A DNA stretch of 64,000 bases, taken from Micromonospora_G sp044458865. GTDB taxonomy: Bacteria > Actinomycetota > Actinomycetes > Mycobacteriales > Micromonosporaceae. The translations under genes and the position numbers were made by a program. The notes under the pieces were generated by a model. That model worked only from the letters and a program-made list of their open reading frames with translations. It was not told the origin of the DNA and did not search any database. Positions 40,278 through 49,333 of this stretch are shown piece after piece. Within the stretch, counting starts at the first letter, position 1. The number at the start of each line of letters is the position of its first letter. The stretch is taken from positions 1 through 64,000 of the forward strand of contig NZ_JBITIH010000010.1 of NCBI RefSeq assembly GCF_044458865.1. Direction: 5' to 3'.

Positions 40278-41304
40278 GCCCGTCGCCCTCAAGCTCACCG
40301 CGAAGGACTTCAAGTCCGACCAGGAGGTGCGCTGGTGCCCCGGCTGCGGTGACTACGCGATCCTCGCCGCGGTGCAGTCGTTCATGCCCGAGCTGCAGAT
40401 CCCGCGCGAGCGGACCGTTTTCGTCTCCGGTATCGGCTGCTCGTCGCGCTTCCCGTACTACATGAACACGTACGGCATGCACTCGATCCACGGTCGGGCG
40501 CCGGCGATCGCGACCGGCCTGTCGGTCTCCCGCCCGGACCTCTCGGTCTGGGTGGTGACCGGTGACGGCGACGCCCTCTCGATCGGTGGCAACCACCTGA
40601 TCCACGCGCTGCGCCGCAACGTCAACCTGAAGATCCTGCTCTTCAACAACCGGATCTACGGCCTGACCAAGGGCCAGTACTCCCCCACCTCCGAGGTTGG
40701 CAAGATCACGAAGTCGACCCCGGTCGGTTCGGCGGACTCCCCGTTCAACCCGCTGTCGCTGGCGCTGGGCGCGGAGGCGACCTTCGTCGCCCGCACCATC
40801 GACTCCGACCGCAAGCACCTCCAGTCGGTGCTCCGCGCCGCGGCCGAGCACCAGGGCTCGGCGTTCGTGGAGATCTACCAGAACTGCAACATCTTCAACG
40901 ACGGCGCGTTCGACCAGCTCAAGGAGCCGGAGACCCGGGACGACTACCTGATCCGGCTGGAGCACGGGCAGCCGATCACGTTCGGTGCACAGGGGCAGTT
41001 CTGCGTCGTACAGACGCCAGGCGGCTTCGGCCTGGAGGTACGCGAAACCGCCTCCGTACGCCCCGAGGAGATCGTCGTCCACGACACCCGGGTGAACGAG
41101 CCGGCGTACGCGTTCGCCCTCTCCCGGCTGCCCGGCTTCGACCTGCGCAACACTCCGATCGGGGTGCTCCGCAGCGTCTCCCGCCCCTCCTACGACAGCA
41201 TCGTGCAGGAGCAGGTCCGGTCCGCCCAGGCCACGCAGACCGAGACACCCGAGCAGCAGCTCGCCGGGCTACTCAACAGCGGCGACACCTGGACCATCCT
41301 CTAG
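40270..41304 (+). CDS. korB: 2-oxoacid:ferredoxin oxidoreductase, beta subunit
   Basis: A 344-residue thiamine-diphosphate subunit. The Fe-S-binding CPGCGDY is at ~23-29 with a further Cys in GIGCSSRFPYY; the TPP/Mg motif is GDGDALSIGGNHLIH at ~98-112 with NN 27 residues later (LLFNNRIYGLT). Together with KorA it forms an anaerobic-type dehydrogenase that feeds electrons to ferredoxin and can bypass the NAD-linked 2-oxoglutarate dehydrogenase. Start ATG at 40270 within the end of korA. Followed by a perfect terminator hairpin. Confidence 0.95.
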   Translation: MPEPVALKLTAKDFKSDQEVRWCPGCGDYAILAAVQSFMPELQIPRERTVFVSGIGCSSRFPYYMNTYGMHSIHGRAPAIATGLSVSRPDLSVWVVTGDGDALSIGGNHLIHALRRNVNLKILLFNNRIYGLTKGQYSPTSEVGKITKSTPVGSADSPFNPLSLALGAEATFVARTIDSDRKHLQSVLRAAAEHQGSAFVEIYQNCNIFNDGAFDQLKEPETRDDYLIRLEHGQPITFGAQGQFCVVQTPGGFGLEVRETASVRPEEIVVHDTRVNEPAYAFALSRLPGFDLRNTPIGVLRSVSRPSYDSIVQEQVRSAQATQTETPEQQLAGLLNSGDTWTIL

Positions 41305-41324
41305 CCGCCGGCATCCGACACGAC

Positions 41325-41356
41325 GATGGGCCGCACGGGTGACCGTGCGGCCCATC
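41325..41356. terminator. Bidirectional terminator after korB
   Basis: A perfect 14-bp stem (41325-41338 with 41343-41356) closed by a GTGA tetraloop (GNRA type) lies between the convergent korB and potassium-channel genes. Confidence 0.8.
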
Positions 41357-41429
41357 CTCTGTTCCGGGGCCTTCCACTGCTCTCCGGCCCACGGTCGGGC
41401 CGCTGCCTCAGGCAGGCGACGCCGCTGCC

Positions 41430-42446
41430 TCAGGCGGAGGACGCGGAGGAGGTCGAGCGGTCGTCGCGTACGTAGACGAGCATGTCTCCGGTTTCGATCT
41501 GGACGCCGGCCGGCTCCACGACAGAGACCACCTTGCCGCGCCGGATCAGCGCGATGACCAGCGCCTCCACCTCGCGGGGTGAGGTGCCGACCTCGTGCCG
41601 TTCGGCCGATCGCATGGCCAACGCCATGCCCTGCCCCGGGGTGAGCAGATCCTCAACCACGTCGATCAACGGCGGCGCGGAGGTGGAGAGGCCGAGGAGC
41701 CGGCCCGCCGTCGCCGACGAGACGATCACGTGGTGCGCGCCGCTCTGCTTCAACAGGGGGGCGTTCTCCGCTTCCCGTACCGCCGCGATGATGCGAACCT
41801 GACCGGCGGTGAGCTGACGCACGGTCAGGGCGACCAGCACCGAGGCGTCGTCGCTGTCGGTCGCGATGATCACCGCTTTGGCGTTCTTGACGTGCGCCTC
41901 GTTCAACACCGAGGAGCGGGTGGCAGAGCCCTCGATGGCGACCAGGCCGGCCGAGGTCGCCTGCCGTACGGCGGTCGCGCTCTTCTCGACCACCACGATC
42001 CTCGACTTGTCGAAGTCGGTCTCCAGCAGCGCGCTGATGGCACTGCGGCCCTTGGTGCCGTAGCCGCAGATGATGACGTGGTCCTTCACAGTTTTCCTCC
42101 ACCGCGTCATGCGGAGGTTGGTGCGGTACTGCTCGGTCAGGACTTCCAGCGTGGTGCCGACGAGGATGATCAGGAAGAGAACCCGGGCCGGGGTGATCAC
42201 CAGGACGTTCACCAGTCGGGCCGAGGGCGAGGTCGGAGTGATGTCGCCGTACCCGGTGGTGGAGAGGGTGACCACGGCGTAGTAGGCCGAGTCGAGCAGG
42301 GTGAGGTTGTCCTCGTTGACGTCCCGGTAGCCGTCCCGGTCCAGGTAGACCACAAAAACGATGATCAGCACGAGGCCGACGGCGGCGAGGACTCTCAGGC
42401 TGAGGGCGCGTAACGGCCCCTGCCGGACGGCGGGGAAATGGATCAC
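41430..42446 (-). CDS. Potassium channel with RCK (TrkA-N/TrkA-C) domains
   Basis: About 338 residues. Two membrane helices (about 12-34 and 75-97) flank the pore loop whose selectivity filter is TLSTTGYGDITP, the potassium-channel signature. The cytosolic part is an RCK unit: a Rossmann TrkA-N domain (ICGYGTKGRSAISALLE, ~117-133) and a TrkA-C domain (~255-330). It resembles MthK-like channels gated by calcium or nucleotides. The start is uncertain; GTG 42446 gives a normal N-terminus but has no Shine-Dalgarno. Together with the KimA-like importer at 9149-11377 the window encodes both potassium uptake and release systems. Confidence 0.9.
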   Translation of the reverse strand: MIHFPAVRQGPLRALSLRVLAAVGLVLIIVFVVYLDRDGYRDVNEDNLTLLDSAYYAVVTLSTTGYGDITPTSPSARLVNVLVITPARVLFLIILVGTTLEVLTEQYRTNLRMTRWRKTVKDHVIICGYGTKGRSAISALLETDFDKSRIVVVEKSATAVRQATSAGLVAIEGSATRSSVLNEAHVKNAKAVIIATDSDDASVLVALTVRQLTAGQVRIIAAVREAENAPLLKQSGAHHVIVSSATAGRLLGLSTSAPPLIDVVEDLLTPGQGMALAMRSAERHEVGTSPREVEALVIALIRRGKVVSVVEPAGVQIETGDMLVYVRDDRSTSSASSA

Positions 42447-42680
42447 CGCAGGCCCGGTACCGTCACCACGATCAGCTGCACGCCCACAACATAGCCGGTG
42501 CGACCCGTCCCGCGTGCACTGGCGGCCGGCACGCCGTACGCCACGGGCGGCGCGAGCGGATACGCCCTGGTTGGGCACAGCCCCTGCCCATGCACATTCG
42601 CCTGTTTCGGCGCATGTCGTTAAATATTCACGCCAGGTAGAGATCGACGTCCCACGATTACCCGAGACTGTGCTCAATCC

Positions 42681-42733
42681 GGTAACCCACCGGTAACAAG
42701 CCCCCGTTCCCCGATGCCCCTACCAGGGGCATC
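42681..42733 (+). promoter_or_regulatory. GGTAAC direct repeats and leader hairpin upstream of the phospholipase gene
   Basis: GGTAAC occurs at 42681-42686 and again 11 bp later, a helical-turn spacing that suits a regulator. Downstream, GATGCCCCT (42713-42721) and AGGGGCATC (42725-42733) form a 9-bp hairpin with a 3-nt loop, ending about 9 nt before the GGAGGT Shine-Dalgarno. The rest of the 309-nt gap from 42447 shows no gene. Confidence 0.4.
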
Positions 42734-42755
42734 ACTCGTCTCGGAGGTACCCCCC

Positions 42756-43292
42756 ATGCCCCGTCGGATGACCACCCTGCTCGCCGCAGCCGCGTTCGCG
42801 CTGCTCGGTGTGCTCGGCGTCGCCTCGCCCGCAGCCGCGGTGACGCCGGCCGAAAAGCTCTCCGTGCTGACCAGTTGGACCCAGACGAGTGCCAGCAGCT
42901 ACAACAGCTGGAACTCGGCCCGCAACAACAGGGCTCCCTGGGCCGAGTACAACTTCGACTGGTCGACCGACTACTGCTCGTCGAGCCCGGACAACCCCCT
43001 CGGGTTCAGCTTCCAGCTCTCCTGCTACCGGCACGACTTCGGCTACCGCAACTTCAAGGCGGTGGGCCAGTTTCCGGCGAACAAGTCCCGCTTGGACAGC
43101 GCCTTCTACGAGGACCTGAAGCGCGTCTGCGCCACGTACAACTCGGTCGTCCGTCCGGCCTGCACCAGCCTGGCCTGGACGTACTACCAGGCCGTACGCG
43201 CCTTCGGCAAGGTCGCCGTCAGCCAGGCGGACCTGGACCGGGCGGCGAAGATGAAGTCCGACGCCGAGCGGGCCGCCGGCCTCATCCACTGA
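42756..43292 (+). CDS. Secreted prokaryotic phospholipase A2
   Basis: A 178-residue exported enzyme. Residues 1-28 are a Sec signal peptide (MPRRMTTLLAAAAFALLGVL then ..SPAAA). The mature protein carries CYRHDFGYRN with the catalytic His93-Asp94 pair, a calcium-binding region FDWSTDYCS, and four cysteines (74, 90, 125, 136) for two disulphides, as in the Streptomyces violaceoruber enzyme. It hydrolyses the sn-2 acyl ester of phospholipids. The start ATG 42756 has GGAGGT 8 nt upstream. A hairpin and GGTAAC repeats lie in its leader. Confidence 0.93.
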   Translation: MPRRMTTLLAAAAFALLGVLGVASPAAAVTPAEKLSVLTSWTQTSASSYNSWNSARNNRAPWAEYNFDWSTDYCSSSPDNPLGFSFQLSCYRHDFGYRNFKAVGQFPANKSRLDSAFYEDLKRVCATYNSVVRPACTSLAWTYYQAVRAFGKVAVSQADLDRAAKMKSDAERAAGLIH

Positions 43293-43430
43293 CCCGGACC
43301 GGCCGGACCAGCGGTGCCGTCCCGCCAAGCCCCCGTCGGCGGGACGGTGCCCCGGGCCGTCGTGCCCCGGGCCGTCGTGCCCGGCAGGGCCCGTCCACGA
43401 CAGCGGACAGCGGACAGCGGACAGCGGAGG

Positions 43431-46295
43431 CTACGAGCCGGGATGCTCGTAGCGGTCGAGAGTCTCGCGCGGCGACTCCGCGTGGATCGACTCGCGTCCC
43501 GACCTCGACCGCTGGGCCGGCGGCTCCACCCCGGAAAACCGGATCGAACCTGCCGCCAGATCCGGGTGGTCGACCGCGAGCGCCACCGCAGCCGCCTCCT
43601 CCAGCGTCAACTCGGCCCCCTCCGCGTAGGCCGCGTCGAACGCCGCGTCTCCCAGCACGCCCCGGAGCCCGGCCTGCTCCTCCAGCCAGTACGGACCGAA
43701 CATTCCCGCCGTGCTGCGCATCGCGGACCGGGTCGCCTGGGATGCCCCGAAAAGCCGGGCAGCCGTCACCGGGTCCCCACCCCAGGCACACCGCACCGCG
43801 ATCGCGTTGATCGTGTCGCAGGCACGGCCGTGGAATCCGTGCGCCATCCGGGACCGGAGCGCCACCACCAGGTGGTCGTGCGCGGCGACCAGGTCACCCC
43901 GGGAGAGCGCGACCATGCCGAGCAGCATGTCGACCGACCGGCGGGCCCGCTCCACCGGACGAGCCGCCTCCACCGGACGGGCGGCACCGAGCAGTTCCGC
44001 CGCTTCGTCCAGGGCGCACCGACGCCAGAGCAACTCGGCCAGGCTGTAGACCGCGAAGAGCGCGTCGCCCGAGACGTCGTTCTGGTGCGCCCAGGCGATC
44101 ACCTCGCGGCAGACCCGCTCGGCCTCGGCCAACTGTCCCATGTCGATCAGTGGCGCGGCCCGGCCGGCGAGTACCCGGGCCTGTAGGCCGGCGTCGCCAG
44201 CCTGCCGGGCAGCCGATTCGGCCCGCTGCGAGAACCGCAACTCCTCGGCGAACTCACCATCGGCCCCGGCGTGCAGCGAATGCATGTGGTACGCCGCCGC
44301 CAGTTCCGCCTCGGGTATCCGCTCGCCGGTCTCGGCGATCCGCCCGTAGAGCCGGAACAGCCAGAGCCTCCCCTCCCGGGCCAGCCCCCGCTCGCGCCAC
44401 CACTGGTCGAGTCCGCTGGCGAGTTGCAGGCCCTGCCGGGCGCTCCCGCCGGTGGCGGTCCAGCGCAGCGCGGCGCGCATCTCGTCGGCGAGCGGGTCGA
44501 GGGCGTAGAGCGACAGGGTGACCGGTCGGTTGTCCGGGCCGAGGTGGGCGCGTTCCAATGCGTGCAGGGACCAGGCCACGTGCCGGTTCCGGGCGCCCTG
44601 CTCCTCGCCCGCGTCCACCAGTCGCCTGGCCGCGTACGCCCGGATCGGGTCGAGCATCCGGTAGGTGCTGCCGGAGACGTTCGGCTCCACCTGGATCATC
44701 GACTTGTCCGCGAGTACGGAGAGCGGGTCGAGCGGATCGTCGTCGAGCAGCCACTCCACGGTGGCCAGATCGACCGGGCCGGAGAAGACCGCCAGCCAGC
44801 GCAGCAGTCGCGCGGCCCGGGGCCCGAGCGTCCGGTACGACCAGGTGACGGTCGCCTGCATGGTGACGTGCCGCTGGGTCGCGGACCGTTGGGCGGCTCG
44901 GGCCGCGGCAACCGGCGCCACGTCCAGCGCGGCGGCGGCCAGGTCGACGGTGTCGTGTTGGTTGGCGATCCAGCGGGGCACTGCCGGGGTCGGCTGTTCC
45001 GGCTCGTCCCGCCCGGCGTCGAGCGCGCCGAGCACGTCGTCGAGCCGCCCGGCGAGTTGGCTGGCCGAGAGGACCCGGAGGCGGGCGGCGGCGAGTTCGA
45101 TCGCGAGCGGCAACCCGTCCAACCGGGCCACCACCCGTTCCAGATCAGCCGCCTCGGCGGGACTGGAACGCCGGCCGCCGCGCGCGGCGACGGTACGGTC
45201 GAGCAGCAGTGCGATCGCGTCGCTGGGGCCACCGTTCGGTCCCGGGTCGACCGAGAGCGGCGGTATCCGCCACACCACCTCGCCCGGCAGGCCGAGTGAT
45301 TCCCGGCTGGTGGCCAAGACGCGTACACCGCTGCCGCCGGTGAGCAGTCGGGCGATGACCTCGGCGCAGGCGGCCGGCTGGGCGTCACAGGTGTCGAGCA
45401 GGACCAGCATCCGCCGCGAGGCGGCGTACTCGACAAGGGTCTCGGCCATCGGCCGGCCCGGTTCGGGACGGAGGCCGAGCACTGCGGCGATCGCGAAGGC
45501 GACCAGGCCCGGGTCGGTCACCGCGGCGATGTCGACGAACCAGATCCCGTCCGGGTACGTCTCCACGTCCGCCCCGGCGACCTCGACCGCGAGCCGGGTC
45601 TTGCCGGCGCCGCCCGCCCCGACCACGGTCACCAGTCGGTGCTCGTTGACCAATCGGTCGAGTTCGGCCCGCTCCGCCTTGCGGCCGACGAAGGAGGTGA
45701 CCTGCGTGGGCAGGTTGTGCGGGACGGCATCGGCGGTACGGGGTCGCGGGAACTGCCGTTCCAGGCCCGGGGCGACCAGTTGGAAGAGGCGTTCCCGGTC
45801 GTCGAAACCACGCAGCCGGTGCAGTCCGAGGTCGAGCAGGGAGGCGCCGGGCGGTAACGGCGCCGCGTGCCGGGCGGTGGCACCGGAGCAGAGGACCTGT
45901 CCACCGTGTGCCGCCGCCGCGATCCGGGCCGCCCGGTGCACCTCGGCGCTGGCGTACTCACCGGCGAGCGGCTCGGCGTGGCCGGTGTGCAGTCCCATCC
46001 GGACCCTCGGCGCGGCCTCCGGGGTCGGCCACTCGTGGCTGGCCAGGGCGCGTTGCGCGGTCAGGCAGGCGTCCAGCGCCGCGGCGGCGTCGGCGAACGC
46101 GATGAAGAACGAGTCTCCCTCGGTGAACAACTCGGTGCCGTCGCTCGCGGCCAGCGTGGAGCGGAGCAGCCGTCGATGCTCGCTGAGCACCGGGCGATAG
46201 CCCGAACCGAGCATCTGGGCCAACCGGGTTGACCCCTCGATGTCGGTGAACATGAAAGTCACCAGCCCACTCGGCAGGTGGATCCGTACCGACAT
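43431..46295 (-). CDS. Class III cyclase-like / NB-ARC / TPR signalling protein
   Basis: A 954-residue protein. An adenylate/guanylate cyclase-like domain spans ~10-175 with metal-binding Asp18 (FTDIEGST) and Asp61 (EGDSFF). The substrate-choosing Lys position is Phe57 and the transition-state Asn position is His120 (VHRAARI), so catalysis is doubtful. An AfsR/NB-ARC ATPase follows (~200-480; P-loop GAGGAGKT at 226-233, sensor-like LLDTCDAQ ~308), then a TPR-rich region to ~900. No DNA-binding domain is present, unlike related LuxR- or SARP-type proteins, so it probably acts through protein contacts. ATG 46295 has GGAGGT 8 nt upstream. Confidence 0.85.
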   Translation of the reverse strand: MSVRIHLPSGLVTFMFTDIEGSTRLAQMLGSGYRPVLSEHRRLLRSTLAASDGTELFTEGDSFFIAFADAAAALDACLTAQRALASHEWPTPEAAPRVRMGLHTGHAEPLAGEYASAEVHRAARIAAAAHGGQVLCSGATARHAAPLPPGASLLDLGLHRLRGFDDRERLFQLVAPGLERQFPRPRTADAVPHNLPTQVTSFVGRKAERAELDRLVNEHRLVTVVGAGGAGKTRLAVEVAGADVETYPDGIWFVDIAAVTDPGLVAFAIAAVLGLRPEPGRPMAETLVEYAASRRMLVLLDTCDAQPAACAEVIARLLTGGSGVRVLATSRESLGLPGEVVWRIPPLSVDPGPNGGPSDAIALLLDRTVAARGGRRSSPAEAADLERVVARLDGLPLAIELAAARLRVLSASQLAGRLDDVLGALDAGRDEPEQPTPAVPRWIANQHDTVDLAAAALDVAPVAAARAAQRSATQRHVTMQATVTWSYRTLGPRAARLLRWLAVFSGPVDLATVEWLLDDDPLDPLSVLADKSMIQVEPNVSGSTYRMLDPIRAYAARRLVDAGEEQGARNRHVAWSLHALERAHLGPDNRPVTLSLYALDPLADEMRAALRWTATGGSARQGLQLASGLDQWWRERGLAREGRLWLFRLYGRIAETGERIPEAELAAAYHMHSLHAGADGEFAEELRFSQRAESAARQAGDAGLQARVLAGRAAPLIDMGQLAEAERVCREVIAWAHQNDVSGDALFAVYSLAELLWRRCALDEAAELLGAARPVEAARPVERARRSVDMLLGMVALSRGDLVAAHDHLVVALRSRMAHGFHGRACDTINAIAVRCAWGGDPVTAARLFGASQATRSAMRSTAGMFGPYWLEEQAGLRGVLGDAAFDAAYAEGAELTLEEAAAVALAVDHPDLAAGSIRFSGVEPPAQRSRSGRESIHAESPRETLDRYEHPGS

Positions 46296-46523
46296 GCGTG
46301 GAACCTCCGCCCCCTGGAAGTCGCGTTTATGCTGCCGCATTTCGACGTCACAGCGCATCGTAGGAACGGACGGGGCGAGACGACCCCAAGGTGCTAACCC
46401 GCTACGTGACCATGGAACAACGACTTAACACATGCTTCCAAAGCATTTTGGACGATCACGACAGACGGGTTAATGATCGCAGATCCGGCAGCGGACCTCT
46501 ACCGGCAGTAAGCGGGAGGCGGC

Positions 46524-46748
46524 TCAGCAGCCGCAGGCACCGCCGCAGCAGCCCCCGCCGGCCGGGCCGGCGCCGACCGCACCACCGGCCACGGATCCAC
46601 CTCGACCGGTGACCGACACTGCGGAGAGCAGCTTCACCGTGTCGTCGTGACCCTGCGGGCAGGCCGCGGGCGCGGACGCCTCGGCCATCGGTCGATTGAT
46701 CTCGAACGTGTCACCGCAGGCGCGGCAGCGAAACTCGTACCGGGGCAT
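46524..46748 (-). CDS. FmdB-family zinc-ribbon protein
   Basis: A 74-residue protein beginning MPRYEFRCRACGDTFEINRP, the FmdB putative-regulator signature. Zinc ligands are Cys8 and Cys11 (CRAC) and Cys30 with His34 (CPQGH) in the second half of the ribbon. The last ~25 residues are Gly-rich and end in a Cys cluster (GGGCCGGACGC). The role of the family is unknown. The gene is leaderless by appearance: TACCCT (minus strand, 46755-46760) lies 6 nt before the ATG. It is divergent from the lytic transglycosylase gene with 56 bp between the start codons. Confidence 0.88.
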   Translation of the reverse strand: MPRYEFRCRACGDTFEINRPMAEASAPAACPQGHDDTVKLLSAVSVTGRGGSVAGGAVGAGPAGGGCCGGACGC

Positions 46749-46754
46749 GGCAAC

Positions 46755-46797
46755 AGGGTACGACCGCACCTGACGATTTTCCCCGGATGGGTAATAC
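46755..46797. promoter_or_regulatory. Divergent promoter for FmdB and lytic transglycosylase genes
   Basis: On the plus strand, CTGACG (46770-46775) and TAATAC (46792-46797) form a -35/-10 pair with a 16-bp spacer; the -10 ends 7 nt before the GTG at 46805. On the minus strand TACCCT (46755-46760) ends 6 nt before the ATG at 46748. Both transcripts appear leaderless. Confidence 0.55.
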
Positions 46798-46804
46798 TCG
46801 ACGC

Positions 46805-48193
46805 GTGGCGGACCGAGAGGGGGGCGTGGTGGACGGCGCGGACAGTACGGCGGCTCGGCAGCTCCGACCGGCTGCACCGACACTCGACGGGCCGCTGGCC
46901 AGTTCCGGGGCTGCCCCTGAGCCGGGCACCTCGACACCCGCCGTCCCGACGCAGCGCACCCCCGGCCCCGGCACACCCGGTGCCCCGAAGGGCGCCGACG
47001 ACAAACCCGTCGACACGAAACAGGCAGACGCCGAGGCCGAGGCCGACAAGACAAACGCGAAGCAGGCCGACGACCGCCCCGTCGACGTGAAGACCACCGA
47101 CGCGGAAAAGCCAGCCGACGCCCCGAAGAGCGACGCGGCGCAGAACGATCTGCCGAAGGCCGACGCGACCGAGAGCGACGCGGAGAAGGCGGGCACGGCG
47201 TCGGATGACGCCGCAGGCACCACATCCGACGCGTCCGTGTCGGGCGAGCCGACCCGCGTCGCCTCTGGTCGCCGGACCCGGGTCCCGTTCGCGCACGCCC
47301 TGCGCCGGGTTCCACCAGCCCGCCACATGCCTGCCGCCACGGCGCGGGCCGTCGGGCGCTGGGCCAAGGGCGGCAGCGGTCGGCTCGTCCTGCCCGCGCT
47401 GTTCATCCTCACCCTGGTCGCCGCCGCCGGACTGGCGGGTGGGGTGCTGATCCCGGCGACCGCCCACACGCCGCCCTCGCGGGACAGCGCCCACGGCTCG
47501 CAGACTGATCCGGGTGCACCGGTGGCGGGCCAGCCGTCCGGCCCCGCGCCGACCGCTGGCGCCGGCCTACCGGGAACCGGCCTGCCCGGGACCGGGCTGC
47601 CGGGCGTGCCGCCGACCGCTCGGCCCGCGGACGTCCTCGCCGGCTGGGCGGCACAGACCTCGGCCCGGACCGGGGTGACCCCGATCGCCATGCAGGCGTA
47701 CGGCTACGCCGAACTGGTGTTGGCGCAGACCACACCGTCGTGCAAGCTGAGCTGGACCACATTGGCCGCGATCGGCTTCATCGAGTCGGGACACGGCACT
47801 GCGAACAGCAACAAGGTCGACGCCAAGGGCGCATCGACGCCCGGTGTCATCGGACTTCCGCTCGACGGAACCGAGAACCGAATGCGGATCATGGACACGG
47901 ACCGGGGTGTCCTCGACGGAGACGCCATCTACGACCGGGCCGTCGGACCCATGCAGTTCATCCCCACCACGTGGCAGGAAAGCGGCGTCGACGCCGACAA
48001 CGACGGCGTGAAAAACCCTCAGGACATCGATGACGCAGCCCTCGCAGCCGGTAACTATCTGTGCAAGGGCAACCGGAACCTGTCGGTCGCCGAGGACTGG
48101 TGGAACGCCATCCTTTCCTACAACGACGTGCGAATTTACGCTCAGGACGTGTTCAACAAGGCCAACGAGTACGGTGCCAACAGCCGGGCGTAG
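46805..48193 (+). CDS. Membrane-anchored lytic transglycosylase (SLT fold)
   Basis: A 462-residue protein. A ~185-residue cytosolic N-terminus is acidic and Asp/Lys/Ala-rich with loosely repeated DAxK segments; a membrane helix spans ~194-216; a Gly/Pro linker is followed by a transglycosylase domain (~290-455). The catalytic Glu327 lies in IGFIESGHGTAN, with AVGPMQFIPTTW as the second family motif. It would cleave peptidoglycan between MurNAc and GlcNAc, forming anhydro ends, during wall growth. GTG 46805 is preferred over ATG 46787 because a -35/-10 pair places the transcript start at the GTG. Confidence 0.85.
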   Translation: MADREGGVVDGADSTAARQLRPAAPTLDGPLASSGAAPEPGTSTPAVPTQRTPGPGTPGAPKGADDKPVDTKQADAEAEADKTNAKQADDRPVDVKTTDAEKPADAPKSDAAQNDLPKADATESDAEKAGTASDDAAGTTSDASVSGEPTRVASGRRTRVPFAHALRRVPPARHMPAATARAVGRWAKGGSGRLVLPALFILTLVAAAGLAGGVLIPATAHTPPSRDSAHGSQTDPGAPVAGQPSGPAPTAGAGLPGTGLPGTGLPGVPPTARPADVLAGWAAQTSARTGVTPIAMQAYGYAELVLAQTTPSCKLSWTTLAAIGFIESGHGTANSNKVDAKGASTPGVIGLPLDGTENRMRIMDTDRGVLDGDAIYDRAVGPMQFIPTTWQESGVDADNDGVKNPQDIDDAALAAGNYLCKGNRNLSVAEDWWNAILSYNDVRIYAQDVFNKANEYGANSRA

Positions 48194-48273
48194 TCTGGAC
48201 GTAGCGTAATGGTCCACGTACATTGAAGAATTGGCCACTTTCGCCAGACTGCGGTTAGCGGCAAGCTGTACTG

Positions 48274-49308
48274 GTGATGGTGCGCGAGTGGGATCCCAGG
48301 ACCGCGTCGTCCGCCGAGATCGAGTCGTTGCTGGACACTGTCAACGCGGCCTTCGCGGCGGACCTTCCGGCTGACCCCCAATGGCAGAACAGCTCACTTC
48401 GCGAGTATCTCGCCGAGGTGATGCCGGGCGAGCGGCGGATCTCCTGGATCGCCCAGGAAGAGGCGACCGACACCACGCCCGGGCGGATCATCGGACACAT
48501 CCACGTGCTTCTGCTCGGCGACATCGGTGTGATCGACGTACTCGTCCATCCGGAGGAACGACGGCGTGGGCTGGGGCGGAAGTTGATCGCCAAGGCCGCC
48601 CGACGGACGTACCAGGAGGGTTTCTCCCTGATCGGCGTCGAGGTCATCGGGGACACCCCGGCGATCCACTTCTTCGAGGCGCTCGGCTTCGCCCGGGAGT
48701 ACGTGGAGACCCGCAGCGTGCTGCGCCTTTCCACGGTGGACTGGGTGACCCTGGAGGAAATGGCGCGCGGCATCAGCTCCGGCTACCGCCTGGAGTTCTA
48801 CCCCGGCGGCCCGCCGGACGCGATGCTCGACGCGTACGCCCGTGCCAAGGCGGAGATCCGCGACATCGACGACGGCGATCTTGACCTCCGGCCGAGTTCG
48901 TACGATCCGCAGCGACTACGGGACAGCCTCGGCTGCCTGCACCGGCGGGGCATGAAGCCGTACATCGTGCTCGCCGTGCACGAGCGGACCGGCGAGGTGG
49001 CGGGCCTGACCGAGGTCGTCGTGCCGGCCCAGCACCCGACCCGGGCCGACCAGTACGACACGATCGTGGTGCAGGACCACCGTGGTTACGGCATCGACCG
49101 CGCCATGAAGGCGCGGATGCTCTTCGAACTCCGGGCCGCCGAACCCGAGCTGGCCGAGGTGCAGACCTGGAACGCGCAGGCCAACGAGCCGATGCTCAAG
49201 GTCAACGCGGAGCTGGGTTTCCGGGCCGAGCGGGACTGGTGCGAGTACGGCGTGAACGTGGCCGAACTGGTGCACCGACTCGACGCCACCGGCGTCACCA
49301 CCCCGTGA
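48274..49308 (+). CDS. Double-GNAT N-acetyltransferase
   Basis: A 344-residue protein with two GNAT folds in tandem. The first (about 10-155) has the acetyl-CoA-binding EERRRGLGRKLIAKA (~95-109); the second (about 190-335) reads VVQDHRGYGIDRAMKARMLF, also a pyrophosphate-binding loop. The double-domain layout recalls mycothiol synthase and related proteins, but key substrate residues cannot be assigned, so the acceptor is unknown. Start is GTG 48274 or ATG 48277; neither has a Shine-Dalgarno. It ends 25 nt before the convergent hemB stop codon. Confidence 0.82.
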   Translation: MMVREWDPRTASSAEIESLLDTVNAAFAADLPADPQWQNSSLREYLAEVMPGERRISWIAQEEATDTTPGRIIGHIHVLLLGDIGVIDVLVHPEERRRGLGRKLIAKAARRTYQEGFSLIGVEVIGDTPAIHFFEALGFAREYVETRSVLRLSTVDWVTLEEMARGISSGYRLEFYPGGPPDAMLDAYARAKAEIRDIDDGDLDLRPSSYDPQRLRDSLGCLHRRGMKPYIVLAVHERTGEVAGLTEVVVPAQHPTRADQYDTIVVQDHRGYGIDRAMKARMLFELRAAEPELAEVQTWNAQANEPMLKVNAELGFRAERDWCEYGVNVAELVHRLDATGVTTP

Positions 49309-49333
49309 TGACGCCGGTCGGCGGTAGCGAGGG

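Noticed and set aside
44665..46200. Long open frame (511 codons) antisense to the cyclase-NB-ARC gene
   Set aside because: Ser/Arg/Ala-rich shadow with no domain; the opposite strand encodes clear cyclase and P-loop motifs.
46432..46450. Small hairpin ATGCTT/AAGCAT followed by TTTT on the plus strand
   Set aside because: Six-bp stem is weak and the flanking genes are on the minus strand, so it would not terminate either in the right direction.
48188..48258. AGTCTGG/CCAGACT inverted arms between the transglycosylase and GNAT genes
   Set aside because: Arms are only 7 bp and about 50 nt apart, so likely chance at this composition.
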